Assembly: GCA_035699465.1 (NCBI GenBank)
Contig: DASSPT010000138.1
Span: 1 to 6,411, forward strand
Direction: 5' to 3'
Source of the DNA: JAICNR01 sp035699465
GTDB taxonomy: Bacteria; Gemmatimonadota; Gemmatimonadetes; JACCXV01; JAHWKZ01
Length of the DNA stretch: 6,411 bases
Shown: piece after piece, positions 1-5,412 of the stretch
Numbering within the stretch: the first letter of the stretch is position 1
Layout of the letters: each line of letters opens with the position of its first letter
Position numbers and translations under genes: made by a program
Notes under the pieces: generated by a model
The model's database searches: none
Seen by the model: the letters and a program-made list of their open reading frames with translations, nothing else
What the model was told of the DNA's origin: nothing

Positions 1-650
1 GCACCGGCGGGTCCGGCCACCTGGCTTCCGACTCCGAGGCGGCTCGAGTTTTCCACCAGGCGATGGGGCAGCTCACGCGGCTCTTCGCAGCGGACTTCGT
101 CGCGGCGGTCGACTGGGCTGGCGCCCGGAGGATCGTCGATGTGGGCGGGGGATCCGGCGAGCTCCTCGCCGCCGCTCTCGGCGCATGCCCAGGTGCCGTC
201 GGCATCCTCTTCGATGGAGGCCAGGCCATCGAGCTGGGGCGGCGGAACCTGAGCGCCGCCGGACTCGAGCATCGCTGCCAGTTCATCGCCGGCGACTTCT
301 TCGAGCGGGTGCCGGAAGGCGCCGACACGTACCTGCTCAAGAGCGTCCTTCACGATTGGAACGACGAACGCGCTGCCACCATCCTCGCCAGCTGCCGACG
401 CGCACTCGGGCCGGGTGCCCGGCTGCTCGTCGTGGAGCGCATCGTGCCCGAGCGCCTCGGCGCGTCGGGCGATGAACAGGCGCTGGCGTGCATGGACCTC
501 CACATGCTGGTCCGGCACGGGGGGCGCGAGCGAACGGCGGCCGAGCTTCGCGCGCTCCTCTCCGCCGCGGGCTTCCGGACCCTCGGAGTGAAGCCGCTGC
601 GTTCCACCATGGCGATCATCGAGGCAGTGCCCGCGAGCGCGAACGGATGA
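1..650 (+). CDS. SAM-dependent O-methyltransferase, class II (Methyltransf_2/COMT-like), 5' end outside window
   Basis: The frame is open from the left edge (first whole codon at base 3) to TGA 648-650. About 215 residues are visible of a family usually near 330-370, so the N-terminal dimerisation/winged-helix part is missing. The visible part is the Rossmann catalytic domain. It has the SAM loop VDVGGGSGELL (visible residues 45-55), an acidic residue after beta-2 in LFDGG (Asp71), then GDFFERVPEGADTYLLKSVL (98-117 region) running into LHDWNDE. The His of that motif (about 117) matches the catalytic base of plant-type O-methyltransferases. The downstream Glu in VVERIVP (about 145) and the Glu of GGRERT (about 176) match their two supporting acidic residues. 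The enzyme should methylate a hydroxyl of a small, probably aromatic or secondary-metabolite acceptor, which the sequence does not identify. It overlaps the next gene by 4 bases (ATGA), so it is probably an early member of a biosynthetic operon. Confidence 0.93.
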   Translation, partial: TGGSGHLASDSEAARVFHQAMGQLTRLFAADFVAAVDWAGARRIVDVGGGSGELLAAALGACPGAVGILFDGGQAIELGRRNLSAAGLEHRCQFIAGDFFERVPEGADTYLLKSVLHDWNDERAATILASCRRALGPGARLLVVERIVPERLGASGDEQALACMDLHMLVRHGGRERTAAELRALLSAAGFRTLGVKPLRSTMAIIEAVPASANG

Positions 651-1492
651 GCGCACCTACACCATGGGCGCGGCACGCCAGACAATGGTCGCGCGTCGGC
701 CCACCACTTCGGCCCTCCCCGGACGATCTGGCGGTCGCCGAAGCGGAGCTCCGCGCGTGGAGCGCGACAACGGGTCGACGGGATCCTACCCTCCTCGTTC
801 TTGGCGTGACCCCGGAGCTCTGCTCGCTTGCGACGCTCGAGACTGCTCGCGGGATAGCGATCGACAGGTCGATGGACATGATCCGCGCCGTGTGGCCGGG
901 CCCTCTTCGCTCCGGAGACCTGGCTCTCTGCGGGGACTGGCGCCGCCTTCCGCTGGCGGAGAGCTCCGTCGATCTCGTCTTCGCCGACGGCTGCCTGTCC
1001 ACCCTTCCTTTCCCGGCAGGCTACATGGAGGTCTGCACGGAGCTCCGACGGGTGCTCGCAGCGAACGGCCGCTGCGTCCTGCGGTGTTTCGTCCAGGCCG
1101 AGACGCCGGAGCCGCTCGGGCTTGTACTCGGAGACCTGGCGAGTGGCGGGGTGGGCGGGTTTCACGCCTTCAAGTGGCGGCTCGCGATGGCGCTCCAGCC
1201 GAATGCCGAGCGGGGAGTCGTCCTGGCCGACGTGTGGGAAGCGCTACGGGAGGCGGAACCGGATCTCGCTGCGCTCTCGCGTCGGATCGGCTGGCCGATC
1301 GAGGTCGTATCTACCATTGATGCCTACCGGGGAATAGGCGCCCGCTACTGGTTCCCGTCCGCCAACGCCCTCCGCGATCTCGTCACCACAGCGGGGTTCA
1401 CGATACTCGACGTCGTCCATCCAGCCTATGAGCTCGGCGAACGGTGCCCCACTCTGATCCTCGCCGACGGCGATTCGCCCGTCAGGTCATGA
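647..1492 (+). CDS. Class I SAM-dependent methyltransferase with divergent SAM loop
   Basis: This 281-residue protein starts at ATG 647, which overlaps the preceding stop in ATGA. The frame stays open upstream to an ATG at 488, but that stretch lies inside the O-methyltransferase gene and is Arg/Gly-rich shadow sequence. The Rossmann-type core is visible. Motif I is LLVLGVTPEL (49-58), with Thr-Pro in place of the usual GxGxG. Asp73 in IAIDRS follows beta-2 and should contact the SAM ribose. GDWRRLPLAESSVDLVFADG (96-115) is the motif II/III region. ELRRVLAANGRCVLRCF (132-148) is the typical post-motif beta-5 segment of Methyltransf_11/25-like enzymes. A less conserved C-terminal half (about 150-281) with WFPSANALRDLVTTAGF resembles a lid or substrate domain. 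The acceptor is unknown. There is no good Shine-Dalgarno before the ATG, so translation is probably coupled to the upstream gene. The fold is clear; the substrate is not. Confidence 0.88.
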   Translation: MSAPTPWARHARQWSRVGPPLRPSPDDLAVAEAELRAWSATTGRRDPTLLVLGVTPELCSLATLETARGIAIDRSMDMIRAVWPGPLRSGDLALCGDWRRLPLAESSVDLVFADGCLSTLPFPAGYMEVCTELRRVLAANGRCVLRCFVQAETPEPLGLVLGDLASGGVGGFHAFKWRLAMALQPNAERGVVLADVWEALREAEPDLAALSRRIGWPIEVVSTIDAYRGIGARYWFPSANALRDLVTTAGFTILDVVHPAYELGERCPTLILADGDSPVRS

Positions 1493-2322
1493 GCCATCCG
1501 CGCCGATCGATCGCCGTCCTCGCGCACGCGCAGGATGGCTTCTGGGATCAACCCCGGCTGGTTCACCTCCTGATGTCTCGATGGGAGGATATGGGCTTGC
1601 AGGTCCACCTCGTCACGGATCCCCAGAGCGCGGTCCCCGCCGATGTCGCGCTCCTGCATGTGAGCCTGTCCGTCGTTCCTCCCGACTATCGGCGCTTGGC
1701 GGCCGAGTATCCGCGAACCCTCAATGGATCGGCCGTCGATATCCGCAAGCGACGATATAGCCGGCTGCTCGTCGAGCCAGGAAGCTCGTACCGCGGCGCG
1801 GTCATCGTGAAGAGCGACCGCAACGCGGGAGGCTGGCGTGAGCATCGGGTATCCCCGTGGTGGAGGAAGAAGAGCGAAGCCGCACTTCCGTGGCGGATGC
1901 GTCGCTTCGTTCGACCCGAAGACTATGCGGTGTACCCTCGGACGCAGCTCGTCCCGCGCGGCGTATGGTCGAACCCGAATCTGGTGGTGGAGCGATTCGC
2001 CGCCGAGCGTGAAGGTGATCGCTATCTGTGCCGGCACTGGCTCTTCCTCGGATCGAGGGAAGTCACCCGGCGAACGTCCTCCCCTCATCCGGTGGTCAAG
2101 TTCCGGGGCGTCATGCAACCCACCTCCGAGGCCATCCCCACGGAGCTTCGTGCAATCCGGGAGGAGATGGGATTCGACTACGGCAAGTTCGACTACGGGA
2201 TCGTGGATGGGGAGGTCGTGCTGTACGACGTCAATCGCACGCCGGGCGCGGCGCTGGATGCCCGCCTGCATGCCGACACGGTGGAAGCTCTCGCTCCCGG
2301 GATTCGCGACTTTCTCGCGTGA
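1489..2322 (+). CDS. ATP-grasp-like protein of unknown substrate
   Basis: This 277-residue protein starts at ATG 1489 in an ATGA overlap with the second methyltransferase; a longer frame from 1444 would lie inside that gene. I do not recognise a named family, but the layout is that of an ATP-grasp ligase. It has an N-terminal pre-ATP domain (about 1-80) and a VIVKSDRNAGG segment (106-115 region) with a candidate ATP-binding Lys108 before a Gly-rich turn. A hinge-type NLVVERF follows (Glu169 region), then a strand YLCRHWLFLG (179-188). The C-terminal YGKFDYGIVDGEVVLYDVNR (231-250) is followed by TPG, giving the D-x-N pattern (Asp247, Asn249) that binds magnesium in this superfamily. Known relatives join a carboxylate to an amine or thiol through an acylphosphate. 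Here it sits between two methyltransferases and a transporter, which suggests a role in making or modifying a small molecule. The substrate is unknown, and an inactive pseudo-enzyme is possible. Confidence 0.78.
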   Translation: MSHPRRSIAVLAHAQDGFWDQPRLVHLLMSRWEDMGLQVHLVTDPQSAVPADVALLHVSLSVVPPDYRRLAAEYPRTLNGSAVDIRKRRYSRLLVEPGSSYRGAVIVKSDRNAGGWREHRVSPWWRKKSEAALPWRMRRFVRPEDYAVYPRTQLVPRGVWSNPNLVVERFAAEREGDRYLCRHWLFLGSREVTRRTSSPHPVVKFRGVMQPTSEAIPTELRAIREEMGFDYGKFDYGIVDGEVVLYDVNRTPGAALDARLHADTVEALAPGIRDFLA

Positions 2323-3650
2323 GGTCGAGCCAGGACTCCGCATCCCCCACCCTGCGGCAGGCGCTGCCCACGTGGATCAAGGTCGCCTGCCTGTCGTTCG
2401 GCGGTCCCGCCGGCCAGATCGCCGTCATGCAGCGGCTGCTGGTCGACGAGCGGCGCTGGATCTCCGAACGGCGCTTCCTCCATGCCCTCAACTACTGCAT
2501 GCTCCTTCCCGGCCCCGAGGCCACCCAGCTCGCCGCGTACATCGGCTGGCTGATGCACCGCTGGCGAGGGGGCCTGGCGGCAGGCGTGATCTTCGTCCTG
2601 CCGGGATTTCTGTCGATCCTCGCCCTCAGCGTCGTCTACGCCGGTTGGGGCGACGTTCCGCTCGTCGAGTCCATCTTCTACGGGATCAAGCCGGCCGTCC
2701 TGGCGATCGTCGTCCATGCGCTCGTGCGGATCGCCCGGCGGGCGCTGGCCAGCGGCTATCTGCTCGCCGTCGCCGCGGCGGCGTTCGTCGCGATCTATGC
2801 CCTCGGCGCGCCGTTCCCGGCCATCATCGTCGCTTCCGCCCTCGCCGGTTGGATCGGCGGGCGGCTCGGTGTGGAAGGTCTGATCTCCTCCGCCCTCCCG
2901 GGCGTCGGCGACCCTCCCGAGCCCGAGCCGGTTCCGCCTCCACCTCTGCATCGCACCGCCGCCACGGCGGCGCTCTGGCTCGCGCTGTGGGGGGTGCCCG
3001 TGGGGCTCCTGGCGCTGACCGCCGGCGACAGCGTCTTCTTCGACGAGGCGGTCTTCTTCTCGAAGACGGCCACGGTCACCTTCGGCGGCGCATACGCCGT
3101 CCTCGCCTACGTCGCGCAGCGCGCCGTGGCCGACTTCGGCTGGCTGGCCCCCGGCGAGATGCTGGACGGCCTGGGAATGGCGGAGACGACGCCCGGGCCG
3201 CTCATCCAGGTCATCCAGTTCGTCGGCTTCATGGGCGCGTACCGCGATCCCGGGACCCTCCATCCGATGGTCGCCGGGGCTCTGGGGTCCGTCGTCACCA
3301 CCTGGGTCACGTACGTCCCGTGCTTTCTGTTCGTCTTCGTGGGCGCGCCGTACGTCGAGCATCTACGCGGGCGGAAGGAGCTGAACGCCGCGCTCTCGGC
3401 GATCACCGCCGCGGTCGTCGGCGTGATCCTCAACCTCGCACTATGGTTCTCGGTCCGGACGCTGTTCAGCGCAACCGAGCGGCCGGCGTGGCCCGTTCTC
3501 GACCTCGAGCTCCCCGTCTGGTCCACCGTGGACCCGGTGGCGGTCGCGATCGCCCTGGGCGCCGGACTCGCGCTGTTCGTTCTCAAGCGGGGCATCCTCG
3601 AGACGATCGCCGTGTCCGCCGCCCTGGGCATCGCGGTGCGGCTCCTGTAG
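2319..3650 (+). CDS. chrA: ChrA-family chromate ion transporter (two-domain, long-chain CHR)
   Basis: This 443-residue inner-membrane protein is built from two homologous CHR halves. The first half opens with LSFGGPAGQIAVM (about 25-37) and carries LLPGPEATQLA (62-72). The second repeats the pattern with KTATVTFGGAYAVL (about 249-262) and TTPGPLIQV (290-298). The halves are joined by a proline-rich linker, PPEPEPVPPPP (199-209). Length and duplication match long-chain ChrA proteins, which expel chromate, and in some lineages are thought to handle sulfate or other anions. I chose GTG 2319 because it forms a GTGA overlap with the ATP-grasp stop and leaves a short N-terminal tail before LRQALPTWIKVACLSFGG. 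The in-frame start at 2028 would put about 97 extra residues inside the upstream gene. There is no strong Shine-Dalgarno, so coupled translation is likely. No ChrB regulator is present. Membership of the family is secure; chromate as the real substrate is less so given the operon. Confidence 0.94.
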   Translation: MRSSQDSASPTLRQALPTWIKVACLSFGGPAGQIAVMQRLLVDERRWISERRFLHALNYCMLLPGPEATQLAAYIGWLMHRWRGGLAAGVIFVLPGFLSILALSVVYAGWGDVPLVESIFYGIKPAVLAIVVHALVRIARRALASGYLLAVAAAAFVAIYALGAPFPAIIVASALAGWIGGRLGVEGLISSALPGVGDPPEPEPVPPPPLHRTAATAALWLALWGVPVGLLALTAGDSVFFDEAVFFSKTATVTFGGAYAVLAYVAQRAVADFGWLAPGEMLDGLGMAETTPGPLIQVIQFVGFMGAYRDPGTLHPMVAGALGSVVTTWVTYVPCFLFVFVGAPYVEHLRGRKELNAALSAITAAVVGVILNLALWFSVRTLFSATERPAWPVLDLELPVWSTVDPVAVAIALGAGLALFVLKRGILETIAVSAALGIAVRLL

Positions 3651-4127
3651 CGAGCGCTGCCAGAGCTGAACGTCCCACCAGCGGTCTAGCTTGAATCCGG
3701 CCTCCCGCAGCAGCCCGACGGAGCGAAATCCCAGCGCCAGCAACAGCCCCTCACTGGCGGGGTTGGGGAGCGCCACCACCCCTACGGCGCTCCGGTATCC
3801 ACGCTGACGGAGTCCTGCGAGGAGGGCCTCTCCGAGCTCGCGTCCTATCCCCCGCAACCGGGCCCGCTCCGCGACGTAGACCGACATCTCGGCCGTCCAG
3901 CGGTAGGCGGCGCGCTCGCGGAACGGCCCGGCGCTGGCGAAGCCGACGATCTCGCCCTTCGACTCCCGCACGAGCCACGGGATCCGCGACAGCTCCATCC
4001 TTCTGCGGATCTCCCGTTCGGATGGGGGATCGACCTCGAACGAGATGTGCGTTCCGGCGACGATCGGAGCGTAGATGGCGTGTATCGCCGGGACGTCCCG
4101 CGAAATGGCCGGGCGGATGTCGGTCAC
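3441..4127 (-). CDS. GNAT N-acetyltransferase, phosphinothricin/arsinothricin (PAT/ArsN1) type, with antisense C-terminal extension
   Basis: The frame starts at GTG 4127 with a GGAGG ribosome-binding site 10 bases upstream, and encodes 228 residues. Residues 1-160 follow the PAT/ArsN1 subfamily closely. They contain IHAIYAPIV (15-23), ISFEVDPPSEREI (28-40), IPWLVRE (49-55) and FRERAAYRWT (69-78), the Arg-rich acceptor segment. SVYVAERARLRGIGRELG (82-99) carries the R-x-x-G-x-G acetyl-CoA loop (Arg90-Gly95). VALPNPASEGLLLALGF (118-134) and GFKLDRWWDV (144-153) complete the pattern. Relatives N-acetylate phosphinothricin, methionine sulfoximine or arsinothricin; an Acr3 gene in the same block makes an arsenical substrate attractive but unproven. 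Family members normally end near 160-180. Here residues 161-228 are hydrophilic, low in hydrophobic core residues and wholly antisense to the chrA 3' end, so they may be a read-on caused by loss of the original stop. The gene lies 28 bases downstream of a small membrane-protein gene on the same strand. Confidence 0.88.
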   Translation of the reverse strand: MTDIRPAISRDVPAIHAIYAPIVAGTHISFEVDPPSEREIRRRMELSRIPWLVRESKGEIVGFASAGPFRERAAYRWTAEMSVYVAERARLRGIGRELGEALLAGLRQRGYRSAVGVVALPNPASEGLLLALGFRSVGLLREAGFKLDRWWDVQLWQRSLQEPHRDAQGGGHGDRLEDAPLENEQRESGAQGDRDRHRVHGGPDGELEVENGPRRPLGCAEQRPDREP

Positions 4128-4137
4128 TGCGCGCGTT

Positions 4138-4142
4138 CCTCC
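4138..4142 (-). promoter_or_regulatory. Ribosome-binding site of the GNAT gene
   Basis: On the minus strand GGAGG is followed by 10 bases and then the GTG at 4127. It is one of the clearest Shine-Dalgarno sequences in the window and decides the GTG start. It lies in the 28-base gap after the stop of the small membrane-protein gene, so the acetyltransferase can be translated independently even if co-transcribed. Confidence 0.72.
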
Positions 4143-4155
4143 GCCCCGGAGATCT

Positions 4156-4575
4156 CTAGAGCGCCTGGAGGATTCTCCGGCGTCGCCGTCCGTGACGGCC
4201 GTTCTCGAGCGCCTGCCGGCACGGAGGTAAGGAGAGTCCGATCAAAACGACGATCAGGAGGAGGATCATGGGCTGGTGATGGCTCGATTGCGCGGATGGA
4301 CCGCCCACGGCCGTGGCGTAGGCGATAGTGGCGACTCCAGCGATGTTGGCCCCCACCGCGAGCTTCCACGCATACCGCTTGCGCAGGACGGCCATGCCGA
4401 AGGCTACCAGCAGGAGGGCTCCGCTCACGGCCTCCAGGAAGGCGAAACGAAGCGACTCGATTTCGACGTAAGGAAGCGGAAGCGGCATGCCGAGATGGAG
4501 CATCACGCCCGCGAAGAATGCGGCGGCCTCGAAGAGGAGCGCCAGCATGATGATCGTCCGGAGAACCTTGTGCAC
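4156..4575 (-). CDS. Small four-helix membrane protein of unknown function
   Basis: I do not recognise this gene. From GTG 4575 it encodes 139 residues beginning MHKVLRTIIMLALLFEAAAF. Four hydrophobic segments are visible at about 4-27, 40-64 (EAVSGALLLVAFGMAVL, after a polar PYVEIESLRF loop), 70-90 (WKLAVGANIAGVATIAYATA) and 103-117 (MILLLIVVLIGLSL). The C-terminal tail is strongly basic (GRHGRRRRRI), which by the positive-inside rule puts it, and with four spans also the N-terminus, in the cytoplasm. Two tandem ATGs at 4605 and 4602 would add ten residues but have no Shine-Dalgarno. The GTG has AAAGGG seven bases upstream, so I prefer it. The gene sits 28 bases before the GNAT gene and is probably co-transcribed with it. 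Coding is supported by the regular hydrophobic pattern, which the Arg-rich overlapping frames lack. The role is unknown; it could be an envelope helper of the neighbouring resistance genes. Confidence 0.72.
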   Translation of the reverse strand: MHKVLRTIIMLALLFEAAAFFAGVMLHLGMPLPLPYVEIESLRFAFLEAVSGALLLVAFGMAVLRKRYAWKLAVGANIAGVATIAYATAVGGPSAQSSHHQPMILLLIVVLIGLSLPPCRQALENGRHGRRRRRILQAL

Positions 4576-4582
4576 CGACCCA

Positions 4583-4588
4583 CCCTTT
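4583..4588 (-). promoter_or_regulatory. Likely ribosome-binding site deciding the GTG 4575 start
   Basis: AAAGGG on the minus strand ends seven bases before GTG 4575. The alternative ATG pair at 4605/4602 has nothing similar upstream. The site supports the shorter form of the small membrane protein. It is moderate in strength, because the core GGAGG is not present. Confidence 0.5.
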
Positions 4589-4602
4589 ATGGAATATACC
4601 AT
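4589..4602. repeat. Imperfect 14-base palindrome upstream of the small membrane-protein gene
   Basis: The plus strand reads ATGGAATATACCAT. The arms ATGG/CCAT and the centre ATAT are self-complementary, with a single mismatched pair. The site contains TATATT on the minus strand and is the most AT-rich spot in the 222-base gap. It could be a small operator or part of a promoter. However, a -10 here would place the start of transcription within the ribosome-binding site, and no good -35 is visible. Its location just 5' of a start codon is the main reason to record it; chance is possible. Confidence 0.3.
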
Positions 4603-4605
4603 CAT

Positions 4606-4827
4606 CTACGAGTTCGCATCTTCGGGCCGTACGATTGCTTACCATGCCCGGGCGTCCCGGAACTATAGTCCCACGATCGCGCACGCGAGTCCAGTGGCTT
4701 GCGGTGTCGATCCGCAGCGCGAGGACCAGCTTGCATCGCGCCGCCATTCGGCACGCCTCGGGCCGCATGCCGCGGGGCGGGATCCGGGCAGGCCGCGCAT
4801 TCGACGCCGGCCGGTGTTCTGAAGCAG
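4606..4827. other. Intergenic gap between the two minus-strand gene pairs
   Basis: This 222-base stretch separates the end of the acr3-coupled membrane-protein gene from the start region of the small membrane-protein gene. It is the longest stretch without a convincing gene in the window. Short frames cross it on both strands but are Arg/Pro/Ala-rich shadows without conserved pattern or ribosome-binding sites. A short hairpin (5-base arms at 4648-4652 and 4656-4660) has no T-run, so it is not a standard terminator. Any promoter for the distal pair would be expected here, but none is clear. Read-through from acr3 remains possible. Confidence 0.6.
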
Positions 4828-5412
4828 CTAGGACTCCCTGCTCGTTTCCCTGAGCCATCCGAAGATCCTCAGATGCGACAGGACGATCAGAGGCACGAAG
4901 AAGGTCGGAAGGAGCGACAGCGGGAGGCGGGTCAGCGGAGCGAGCTGATCGGCGTCCGCGAAAAAGAGCCGGCCCGCGGTCGTAACGACGAACAGGATGT
5001 CGAGTAGCCCGAGCGCGTTCCAGGCGTAGAGGGCCGCCCGCCGGCCAGGCGTATGGGCTGGAAAGGCTCCCAGGAGGAGCCCCGCGGCCGCCGCGGCGGT
5101 GATGATGTCGCCCCAGCCGCCCGGCACGGCGAACGCGAACGGCAGCTCGCCGCGACGATAGAGCACGAGGAACCAGACACCCACGAAGCGGACCAGGTGC
5201 AGCGCCACCAGCGCGCGGGGCGGCACGGCGCGGACCCAGGCCCGGATCTTGGCCGAGGCCCGCCACGCGAGAAGCCCGGCAACCGTCAGCCCCCCGACCA
5301 GGATCGGGGGCGGGACCGGCGAGCGCGCCACGGCCCCCGTCGCTCCGGCGACCAGCGCCAGCGCGCACCAGGACAGCAGCGCCGCGTACAGAGGCCGGCC
5401 CGATCCGCTCAC
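4828..5412 (-). CDS. Multi-pass membrane protein of unknown function, coupled to acr3
   Basis: From GTG 5412 this encodes 194 residues. The GTG overlaps the acr3 stop in GTGA, so I prefer it to the in-frame ATG at 5451, which would overlap acr3 by 43 bases and add a charged, non-hydrophobic 13-residue head. Six hydrophobic segments are visible, at about 8-30, 36-50, 68-86, 91-116, 126-148 and 164-183. The most conserved-looking block is HLVRFVGVWFLVLYRRGELP (72-91), running into FAFAVPGGWGDI (92-103). Its buried Arg, Pro-Gly-Gly and Asp suggest a functional centre rather than plain spans. LPTFFVPLIVLSHL (168-181) near the end is also distinctive. I know similar uncharacterised integral membrane proteins with a G-x-LP-x-x-FA-x-P-x-G-x-GD signature, but no assigned function. 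Tight coupling to an arsenite pump suggests a role with Acr3 or its substrate, by context only. Confidence 0.82.
   Translation of the reverse strand: MSGSGRPLYAALLSWCALALVAGATGAVARSPVPPPILVGGLTVAGLLAWRASAKIRAWVRAVPPRALVALHLVRFVGVWFLVLYRRGELPFAFAVPGGWGDIITAAAAAGLLLGAFPAHTPGRRAALYAWNALGLLDILFVVTTAGRLFFADADQLAPLTRLPLSLLPTFFVPLIVLSHLRIFGWLRETSRES

Noticed and set aside
350..1165. 271-codon frame antisense to both methyltransferases
   Set aside because: It shows no recognisable motif and shadows two genes with clear SAM-binding motifs.
2028..2318. Upstream extension of ChrA to a start at 2028
   Set aside because: It would lie entirely inside the ATP-grasp gene; the GTG at 2319 gives the family-like N-terminus and matches the operon's overlap pattern.
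2193..3362. 389-codon frame antisense to chrA
   Set aside because: It is dominated by charged and Gly residues, typical of the antisense of hydrophobic membrane-protein codons, and chrA is unambiguous.
1838..3694. 618-codon plus-strand frame across the ATP-grasp and chrA genes
   Set aside because: It is Arg/Pro/Gly-rich without domain pattern and lies in another frame of two clear genes; long open shadows are expected in GC-rich DNA.
4593..4598. TATATT on the minus strand as a -10 promoter element
   Set aside because: No acceptable -35 is seen about 17 bases upstream, and the implied transcription start would fall in the ribosome-binding site of GTG 4575.
4648..4660. GC hairpin (CCGGG, 3-base loop, CCCGG) as a terminator
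   Set aside because: The stem is only five pairs, no T-run follows on either strand, and such repeats are common by chance in GC-rich DNA.
4124..5368. 414-codon minus-strand frame
   Set aside because: It overlaps the two membrane-protein genes in a different frame, is Arg/Ala/Gly-rich with no hydrophobic or conserved pattern, and has no ribosome-binding site of note.
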